From Tateyamaria omphalii (lineage in GTDB: Bacteria; Pseudomonadota; Alphaproteobacteria; Rhodobacterales; Rhodobacteraceae), in the NCBI RefSeq assembly GCF_001969365.1, contig NZ_CP019312.1, forward strand, positions 434,001 to 498,000: a stretch of DNA of 64,000 bases, given 5' to 3'. The position numbers and the translations under genes were made by a program. Each line of letters opens with the position of its first letter. Position 1 is the first letter of the stretch. A model generated the notes under the pieces. That model was not told where the DNA came from, did no database searches, and was given only the letters and a program-made list of their open reading frames with translations. This document shows, piece by piece, positions 58,234 to 64,000 of the stretch.

Positions 58234-59298
58234 TTAGGACCCCTCCACGGTGAGGCCTTGGAACCGTTTCACCGGTTGCCCGTCCTCGATCATATGCGCG
58301 GCGACCTCGACGATTTCGGTTCCGGCTTGCACACCGTCCACGGTGAATTGGGTGCCGTTGCGTGAGGATACTGTCACGTCGACATGGCGTGCCGTGAGGC
58401 CCGTTTCGTTTTGGTCGAGGGCGACGACGACATGCCCGCCCTCCGGTTGTGTTGCGATGGCGGTGGCGGGCAGGACGATGCCTCCAAGATCGCGCTCAAC
58501 CTCAGCCCTGACCGTGATCGCCCGCCCGGGCAGCAGAATTTCTCCTTGCGGCAGATCAGCCGCCAGTGACACCGTGTAGCTCTGCCCGATGCGTCCGGTT
58601 TCTGCCCGAAATTCGCGGAAAATGAGCGGAATGGGGTCGTTTGGACCATTGATCTGGCCGGTGAAGGTCACGTGAGTGGGGTCTTTGATGGTGCCGAACA
58701 GGCGTTCCGGGATGTCAAATTCCACCCGGAGTTCCGCCATGTTGTGCAGTCGTAGAATTGGGCTGCCGGGTTCAATGGTGGTGAAGGGGGTGCCAAGCCG
58801 GTCCGCAATCAGCGCGTCAAAGGGTGCCGTGATCCGCGCATCGGACAGCGCGTCGCGCGCTTCGCGCAAGGCAACGTCGGCCAGATCGCGCGCCGTCTCG
58901 GCATTTTCGGCCCGAACGGCAGAGGCGACATTGCGTGCTGCAAGCGTTTTCGCGCGTTCAAGGTCGCGCTCGGCCTGTTGCAGGTTCAACTCGGCGCGCT
59001 CGACCGCCCGTTCAAAGGGTGCATTGTCGAGTTCTGCCAGGACAGCGCCGCGCGGAACCGTTGCGCCCTCGCGTGCGTTCAATGTCTGCAAATACCCGCC
59101 CACTTCGAAGGAGATGTCGACCGTGTCCAGCGCCGCAACCTGACCGAAGAAGGTCCGCGACACGGTTTGAGTTGCCGCAGGCACCATCGTGGTCTGTACG
59201 AAGATGGGTGCTGCGTCACCGACCGGCTCTGCTGCCAGCGCCGTCGGGGCGGCAAGTGCAATTGCCATGATTTTCAGGCTAGTTCGGACTTGCAGCAT
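58234..59298 (-). CDS. RND efflux periplasmic adaptor (HlyD/MFP family)
   Basis: The 354-residue adaptor has a signal peptide (LKIMAIALAAPTALA), a lipoyl/hairpin region (SFEVGGYLQTLNAREGATVPRGAVLAELD, coiled coil ~95-150), APFDALIADRLGTPFTTIEPGSPIL and a closing membrane-proximal domain. It links the RND permease to an outer-membrane channel not encoded here. ATG 59298 was used; GTG 59301 is equally near the GGAG site. Divergent from the TetR gene. Confidence 0.9.
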   Translation of the reverse strand: MLQVRTSLKIMAIALAAPTALAAEPVGDAAPIFVQTTMVPAATQTVSRTFFGQVAALDTVDISFEVGGYLQTLNAREGATVPRGAVLAELDNAPFERAVERAELNLQQAERDLERAKTLAARNVASAVRAENAETARDLADVALREARDALSDARITAPFDALIADRLGTPFTTIEPGSPILRLHNMAELRVEFDIPERLFGTIKDPTHVTFTGQINGPNDPIPLIFREFRAETGRIGQSYTVSLAADLPQGEILLPGRAITVRAEVERDLGGIVLPATAIATQPEGGHVVVALDQNETGLTARHVDVTVSSRNGTQFTVDGVQAGTEIVEVAAHMIEDGQPVKRFQGLTVEGS

Positions 59299-59339
59299 CA
59301 CATTACACTCCTAAGTAAGCGGTGGCGGGGCGGGAAGTA

Positions 59340-59353
59340 ACCGACCGTTCGGT
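59340..59353. promoter_or_regulatory. probable TetR operator between adaptor and TetR genes
   Basis: ACCGACC-GTTCGGT is a 7+7 inverted repeat with one mismatch, the type (ACCGA...TCGGT) seen for AcrR/TetR efflux repressors. It is 30 bp before the TetR start and 41 bp before the adaptor start, well placed to block both promoters. Confidence 0.6.
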
Positions 59354-59383
59354 AGGCATTTAGGGGGCAGGGCAGCGGCGTCA

Positions 59384-60004
59384 ATGAACACAACCGAAAA
59401 AACTCAGATCGACACGCGCACCCGTATCATCGCAACGACGACGGACATGTTCCTTCAGCAGGGATTTTCGGGCACGTCGATGAGTGCCATCGCCAAATCA
59501 TGCAACATGACGAAGGCGAGCCTGTACCACCACTTTGATGGCAAGGAAGACCTGTTTATCGCCTGCGTCACCTACGGATACACAGCGGCTTTGGACGCCT
59601 TGGCCAAAATTGCCGACGATGCAGCGCTCTCTGCAGAGGAGAAGCTGCGTGCAGGGGTTGGTGCCCTGTATACAACCATGATCACAGCGCCCGTCGGGCG
59701 TATGTCACCCCTGATCGCCGAAGTGTCGCGCGCCTTTCCGAATGTCGCGCGGTCCTTTCACGCCGAATACATCGAGCCGCAGCGCGCGACCCTGTGGCGT
59801 ATCGTAGAAGAAGGGCAGAGCAGCGGTGCGTTTCGGGATTTTGACAAGAACCAGTTCTTTCACATCGCCTTTGGACCCATGGTCACCCTGTCGCTGTCCC
59901 GAGAGATGTTCGCGACCTTTGACGATCTGGATGACCACTTTCCCGTGGATGAGTTACGAGATGGCCACGCCGACGTGCTGCTTAAAATGCTGGCGGCCGA
60001 GTGA
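59384..60004 (+). CDS. TetR-family efflux repressor
   Basis: The 206-residue protein has an N-terminal HTH (RTRIIATTTDMFLQQGFSGTSMSAIAKSCNMTKASLYHHFDGKEDLF) and a helical ligand domain with a TetR_C-like ending. It sits divergently to the RND adaptor gene with the operator in between, so it probably represses the efflux genes and itself until an effector binds. Ligand unknown. Confidence 0.92.
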   Translation: MNTTEKTQIDTRTRIIATTTDMFLQQGFSGTSMSAIAKSCNMTKASLYHHFDGKEDLFIACVTYGYTAALDALAKIADDAALSAEEKLRAGVGALYTTMITAPVGRMSPLIAEVSRAFPNVARSFHAEYIEPQRATLWRIVEEGQSSGAFRDFDKNQFFHIAFGPMVTLSLSREMFATFDDLDDHFPVDELRDGHADVLLKMLAAE

Positions 60005-60120
60005 CGAGCCGCTTGGGACTGCCAAGTGGCGCGTAACCAACAGGCCCTCCGTAAAAAATTCTGACGCTTGATGTGGACTTCGCGCCGCAGCCGGACATTA
60101 TCGTCGGGCGGAGGCTGATG

Positions 60121-60957
60121 ATGCACACCCACGATGACAAGGACGCCGAGCACCACGGTGCAAAACTCGATTTTGCCCGTGACATGTCTTACGGCGACTA
60201 TCTGGGGCTTGATGCGCTCCTTGCCGCCCAACATCCCCTGTCGGACGCGCATGACGAAATGCTGTTCATTATCCAGCACCAGACGTCCGAGCTGTGGATG
60301 CGGCTGGCCATACATGAACTGAATTCTGCACGTGATGCGATTGGTGCCGGTGACCTTGCCCCGGCCTTCAAGATGCTGACCCGCGTGGCCCGTATCTTTG
60401 AACAGTTGAACGGCGCATGGGACGTGCTGCGCACCATGACGCCAAGCGAATACACGACCTTTCGGCCCAGCCTTGGCAATTCATCCGGCTTTCAGTCGCA
60501 TCAGTACCGGCAGATTGAGTATATCCTAGGCAACCGGCAGCTGGCTGTGTCCAAGGTGCACGAACACAAACCCGAAGCCTTCCAGACCCTGTCGAATGAG
60601 TTGGACCGGCCCAGTTTGTATCAGGTCGCGCTGATACGGCTGGATGCAGCGTTTGGCACTGAAACGGTAGAGCCGGGCCGTCATACCGGCACGTGGATCC
60701 ACCGGGACGAGGTACAGGCGCTGTGGCAAAAGGTTTATGAAGACCCGGCAAAACATTGGGAACTCTATGAACTTGCTGAAAAGCTGGTAGATCTGGAAGA
60801 CTACTTTCGCCGCTGGCGCTTCAACCACGTCACGACGGTTGAACGGATCATCGGGTTCAAGCGCGGCACGGGCGGGACGGCAGGGGTCAGTTACCTGCGC
60901 AAGATGCTGGATGTTGTTCTGTTTCCTGAGCTTTGGAACGTGAGAGGGGCCCTGTAG
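60121..60957 (+). CDS. kynA: tryptophan 2,3-dioxygenase KynA
   Basis: Heme enzyme opening the indole ring of tryptophan, first step of the kynurenine route. The 278-residue protein shows [64 protein letters not shown], and heme/substrate segment [33 protein letters not shown] 60121 has GGAGG six bases upstream; ATG 60118 and GTG 60073 are less likely. Followed directly by kynU. Confidence 0.96.
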   Translation: MHTHDDKDAEHHGAKLDFARDMSYGDYLGLDALLAAQHPLSDAHDEMLFIIQHQTSELWMRLAIHELNSARDAIGAGDLAPAFKMLTRVARIFEQLNGAWDVLRTMTPSEYTTFRPSLGNSSGFQSHQYRQIEYILGNRQLAVSKVHEHKPEAFQTLSNELDRPSLYQVALIRLDAAFGTETVEPGRHTGTWIHRDEVQALWQKVYEDPAKHWELYELAEKLVDLEDYFRRWRFNHVTTVERIIGFKRGTGGTAGVSYLRKMLDVVLFPELWNVRGAL

Positions 60958-62142
60958 ATGGTTCTGAGAAAAGAGTTTTTCGATCTGCCGGAGGGTATCA
61001 TTTACCTGGACGGCAATTCCTTGGGTCCATTGCCGAAAACCGCCAAGGACCGCGTCGCCGATATGATGCAGGACGAGTGGGGCGCGCAGCTGATCAAGGG
61101 TTGGAACAGTGCGGGCTGGATGGCACAACCCAGCCGCGTGGGCAATGCGGTGGGCCGTTTGATCGGGGCGCCGCCCGGCACGACCGTCATGGGCGACACG
61201 CTGTCGATCAAGGTGTATCAGGCGCTGGCTGCGGCGCTGAAGATGCGGCCCGACCGCAAGGTGATCCTGAGCGATTCCGGTAACTTTCCGACCGACCTTT
61301 ACATGGCCCAGGGGCTGATCCAGATGCTTGGCAACGGCTACGACCTGAGGGTGGTCGCGCCCGAAGCGGTTGCCGACGCCATCGACGACAGCGTGGCCGC
61401 CGTCATGCTGACGCAGGTCGACTACCGTACCGGGCGGATGCACGACATGAAGACGCTGACCGAACTGGCCCACAGTGCCGGGGCCGTGATGATCTGGGAT
61501 CTGGCCCATTCGGCGGGGGCCGTGCCGGTCGATGTGGCGGGGTGCGGCTGCGAGTTTGCCGTCGGGTGCACGTACAAGTACCTCAATGGCGGTCCGGGCG
61601 CGCCTGCTTTTATCTATGTGCGCCAAGATCTTGCGGACCATGTTGAACCTGCGTTGGCGGGGTGGCTGGGCCACGATGCGCCCTTCGCCTTTGACCTTGA
61701 TTACCGCCCGGCGCCGGGCATCGAGCGGATGCGCGTTGGCACGCCCCCTGTGATCCAGCTGACTGCCCTGGAAGCAGCGCTGGAGGTCTGGGAGACTGTG
61801 GACATGTCAGACATACGCGCCGCTTCAGTTGCCTTGCAGGACACCTTCATTCGCGAAGTCGAAGCGCGCGTGCCTGACTTGACCCTCGCAAGCCCGCGCA
61901 ACAGCGCCGAGCGCGGCAGCCAGGTGTCCTTTCGGTTTGCGCATGGCTATGCCGCCATGCAGGCCCTGATCGCCCGCGGTGTGATCGGCGATTTCCGCGC
62001 GCCCGACATCATGCGGTTCGGCTTCACGCCGCTGTATCTGGACGAACGTGATGTCCTGGCCGCCGTGGATCATATCGAAACGGTCATGGGTGACCGTTTG
62101 TGGGACGATCCGGCGTTCATGACCCGCCAGCGTGTGACCTAA
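60958..62142 (+). CDS. kynU: kynureninase KynU
   Basis: PLP enzyme cleaving kynurenine to anthranilate and alanine. The 394-residue protein has FFDLPEGIIYLDGNSLGPLP, the PLP lysine in CTYKYLNGGPGAPAF, DLAHSAGAVPVDV, and SPRNSAERGSQVSFRF. Its start abuts the kynA stop, so they are translationally coupled. A kynurenine formamidase is not in the window; the next genes are an ABC transporter. Confidence 0.96.
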   Translation: MVLRKEFFDLPEGIIYLDGNSLGPLPKTAKDRVADMMQDEWGAQLIKGWNSAGWMAQPSRVGNAVGRLIGAPPGTTVMGDTLSIKVYQALAAALKMRPDRKVILSDSGNFPTDLYMAQGLIQMLGNGYDLRVVAPEAVADAIDDSVAAVMLTQVDYRTGRMHDMKTLTELAHSAGAVMIWDLAHSAGAVPVDVAGCGCEFAVGCTYKYLNGGPGAPAFIYVRQDLADHVEPALAGWLGHDAPFAFDLDYRPAPGIERMRVGTPPVIQLTALEAALEVWETVDMSDIRAASVALQDTFIREVEARVPDLTLASPRNSAERGSQVSFRFAHGYAAMQALIARGVIGDFRAPDIMRFGFTPLYLDERDVLAAVDHIETVMGDRLWDDPAFMTRQRVT

Positions 62143-62226
62143 GGCTTGACAGATGAGGGGCGTTTGGGCGCCTGATAGGCGTGAAAGATGGGCCGCAAGA
62201 GCCCGGTGAACAAGGGAGAGACTTCT

Positions 62227-63354
62227 ATGACATTCAAACAGCTTCTGGCTGCGACCTGCGTCGTGGCTTTCGGTGCGGGTGCGCAAGCGGACGGCGTAAA
62301 GGTCGGCATGATCACAACGCTGTCCGGCGGTGGTGCGGGCCTTGGCATCGACGTGCGTGATGGGTTCCTGCTGGCCGTGAAGGGCAACGACGATATCGAG
62401 GTCGTGATCGAGGATGATCAGCGCAAGCCCGACATCGCCGTGCAATTGGCCGACAAGATGATCCAGTCCGAGAAGGTCGACGTGATGACGGGCATCATCT
62501 GGTCGAACCTCGCCATGGCGGTCGTGCCTGCGGCAACAGCGCAGGGCAAGTTTTACCTGTCGCCCAATGCCGGGCCATCGGCCCTGGCGGGCAAGGGGTG
62601 CCACCAGAACTACTTCAACGTCAGCTGGCAGAACGATGCGTTTTCCGAAGCGGCGGGCACAGCACTCAGCGGCGAGGCGGGCAAGGTGTTCCTGATGGCG
62701 CCGAACTACCCGGCGGGTCAGGACATCATGGCGGGTTTCAAGCGCACCTATCAGGGCGAGATTGCGGCAGAGGTCTATACCAAGCTGGGCCAGACCGACT
62801 ATGCCGCTGAAATTGCGCAAATGCGGGCGAGCGATGCCGATCAAATCTATTTCTTCCTGCCGGGCGGCATGGGCATTTCGTTTATGAAACAATATGCGGG
62901 CTCGGGTGTGGACAAGCCCGTATCCGGCCCTGCCTTCAGCTTTGATCAGGGTATCCTGGGTGCCATTGGCGATGCCGCTGTCGGGGCCAAGAACACGGCA
63001 CACTGGTCCAAGGACCTGGATGTTCCGGGCAACGCGGAATTCGTCGCAGCCTTTCAGGAAGAGTTCGGGCGCCTGCCGTCGATCTACGCGGCGCAAGGCT
63101 ACGACACGGGGCTTTTGCTGGCCTCCGCTGCGGCCAAGGCCGATGTCGATGACGCCGATGCGTTCCGCGCAGCTTTGAAAGAGGCGGACTTCCAGTCGGT
63201 GCGCGGCAAGTTTTCGTTCGCCGCCAACCATCACCCGGTGCAGGACATCTATTTGCGCGAGGTGATCAAGGAGGGTGACCTGGTCACCAACCGGATTGTG
63301 GGCACCGCTGCAACCGATCACAGCGATCCTTACGGCGCAGACTGCAACCTCTAA
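62227..63354 (+). CDS. branched-chain-type ABC transporter substrate-binding protein
   Basis: The 375-residue periplasmic protein has a signal peptide (MTFKQLLAATCVVAFGAGAQA) and the LivJ/LivK-like type I periplasmic fold: VGMITTLSGGGAGLGIDVRDGF, ADKMIQSEKVDVMTGIIWSNLAM, KVFLMAPNYPAGQDIMAGFKRTY. With an LivH-like permease next to it, it belongs to a HAAT transporter; linkage to kynAU suggests tryptophan, kynurenine or anthranilate-like substrates, as inference. ATG 62227 follows GGGAGAG. Confidence 0.9.
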   Translation: MTFKQLLAATCVVAFGAGAQADGVKVGMITTLSGGGAGLGIDVRDGFLLAVKGNDDIEVVIEDDQRKPDIAVQLADKMIQSEKVDVMTGIIWSNLAMAVVPAATAQGKFYLSPNAGPSALAGKGCHQNYFNVSWQNDAFSEAAGTALSGEAGKVFLMAPNYPAGQDIMAGFKRTYQGEIAAEVYTKLGQTDYAAEIAQMRASDADQIYFFLPGGMGISFMKQYAGSGVDKPVSGPAFSFDQGILGAIGDAAVGAKNTAHWSKDLDVPGNAEFVAAFQEEFGRLPSIYAAQGYDTGLLLASAAAKADVDDADAFRAALKEADFQSVRGKFSFAANHHPVQDIYLREVIKEGDLVTNRIVGTAATDHSDPYGADCNL

Positions 63355-63361
63355 GCACTTT

Positions 63362-63388
63362 GGCCCCGGTGCTCTGCCGGGGCCTTTT
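63362..63388 (+). terminator. terminator/attenuator after substrate-binding gene
   Basis: GGCCCCGG (63362-63369) pairs with CCGGGGCC (63377-63384) across a 7-nt loop, followed by TTTT. It lies between the binding protein and permease genes and likely lowers permease expression relative to the binding protein. Confidence 0.75.
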
Positions 63389-63438
63389 CAAATCAAAGGG
63401 AGCCTGCGCGGCGGATGTCGTCGTGCAGGGCGGGGCAA

Positions 63439-64000
63439 ATGACGACGCTTCTGTTGATCGAACAGGTGCTGAACGGTCTGCAATCGGGGATCATGCTGTT
63501 CCTGATGGCGGCTGGCCTGACGCTGATCTTCGGCGTGATGGGCCTGATCAATCTCGCGCACGGCTCGCTCTACATGATCGGCGCGTTTGCGGCTGCAGCG
63601 GTCGCCGCCGCCACTGGCTCGTTCCTGCTGGCCCTGTTTGCAAGCCTTGTGGCAGCAGCCGCAGCGGGTGTCGTCATTGAACTGGCCGTGATCCGCAGGC
63701 TCTATGACCGTGATCACCTCGACCAGGTGCTTGCCACCTTTGCGCTGATCCTCATCCTGTCCGAGGGGACGCGGTGGCTCTTCGGATCGTTTCCTCTTTA
63801 TCTTGACGTGCCGTCGGTCCTTGCCGGGCCGGTGACATTGCCCGGCGGCATTGCCTATCCGGCGTATCGCCTCGTTATCATCCTCGTGGGCCTTGCCGTT
63901 GCGGCGGGCCTTTTCCTGCTGATTGGCCGCACCCGCATCGGCATCCAGATCCGCGCGGGCGAAGCGGATCGAGAGATGATTGCAGCCCTCGGCGTCAACA
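63439..64000 (+). CDS. livH: branched-chain amino acid ABC transporter permease (LivH), 3' truncated by window
   Basis: The frame from ATG 63439 runs off the window (187 codons seen). It reads LIEQVLNGLQSGIMLFLMAA then GLTLIFGVMGLINLAHGSLY, MIGAF, the classical LivH N-terminus, then several membrane helices and RTRIGIQIRAGEADREMIAALGVN, matching the cytoplasmic EAA-like loop of LivH (RAxAxDxExAxxLGIN). It forms the membrane channel with LivM. No substrate can be read beyond the binding-protein context. Confidence 0.93.
   Translation, partial: MTTLLLIEQVLNGLQSGIMLFLMAAGLTLIFGVMGLINLAHGSLYMIGAFAAAAVAAATGSFLLALFASLVAAAAAGVVIELAVIRRLYDRDHLDQVLATFALILILSEGTRWLFGSFPLYLDVPSVLAGPVTLPGGIAYPAYRLVIILVGLAVAAGLFLLIGRTRIGIQIRAGEADREMIAALGVN

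Overview
This window looks like a chromosomal segment of a marine alphaproteobacterium of the Rhodobacteraceae (Roseobacter group). Signs of this are the high GC content, the ccmABCDG block beside acnA, the glnBA operon, a DMSP lyase of the DddP type, a DUF6314 gene, and intergenic repeats of a kind I associate with this family. No rRNA, CRISPR array or replication origin was seen.

Layout. 1-4.7 kb (+): two overlapping TSUP permeases, a Mth938-like protein and the cytochrome c maturation genes ccmABCDG (ccmD is only 51 codons). 4.8-12.4 kb: an SDR dehydrogenase, acnA, a DUF1223 protein, a lipid A-type acyltransferase, an orphan fliG homologue, a TPR protein and a tiny secreted protein. 12.5-16.7 kb: purB, a small secreted protein, a DUF6314 protein, bioY and a hydrolase-OsmC fusion. 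16.9-22.4 kb: a LodA/GoxA-like quinoprotein oxidase with its LodB-like flavoprotein, then dddP facing a heme-dependent oxidative N-demethylase-like gene. 22.4-28.5 kb: a Glyoxalase_8 protein, a murein transglycosylase, glnA, glnB, split NAD(P)HX repair genes nnrE and nnrD, and a Hint-domain protein. 28.6-36.6 kb: tRNA-Leu(UAG), a BrkB-like membrane protein, an AEC transporter and a tight minus-strand housekeeping operon (SPOR lipoprotein, D,D-carboxypeptidase, tmk, holB, tatD, MBL hydrolase), then tRNA-Ser(UGA).

36.6-54.8 kb is accessory DNA. A roughly 1 kb gene-poor stretch follows the tRNA-Ser. Next come an OxyR-like LysR gene and a complete type I secretion unit with its likely giant RTX substrate. 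A catabolic cluster follows, containing a serine hydrolase or esterase, a Baeyer-Villiger-type monooxygenase, an AraC regulator, a second flavin monooxygenase fused to an NTF2-like domain, and an AcoR-like regulator. Decayed IS110-like and IS3-like transposase fragments sit at its edge and inside it. 55-59.4 kb holds an RND efflux system whose permease is broken by a one-base homopolymer shift, with a divergent TetR gene. 60.1-64 kb holds the kynurenine genes kynA and kynU, followed by a branched-chain-type ABC transporter cut by the window end.

The most notable points are: (i) a 28-nt palindromic repeat shared by the purB downstream region and the coding sequence of nnrD; (ii) an AcoR-like regulator that has lost the sigma-54 contact loop and Walker B acidic residues; (iii) the ketone/ester oxidation island; (iv) the CTQ oxidase pair next to the DMSP lyase; (v) the RTX protein with three ~182-residue repeats and a circularly permuted CHRD block; and (vi) a same-strand family of intergenic elements in four places. 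None of these is proven to be a new system. They are the places where the sequence departs most from routine annotation.
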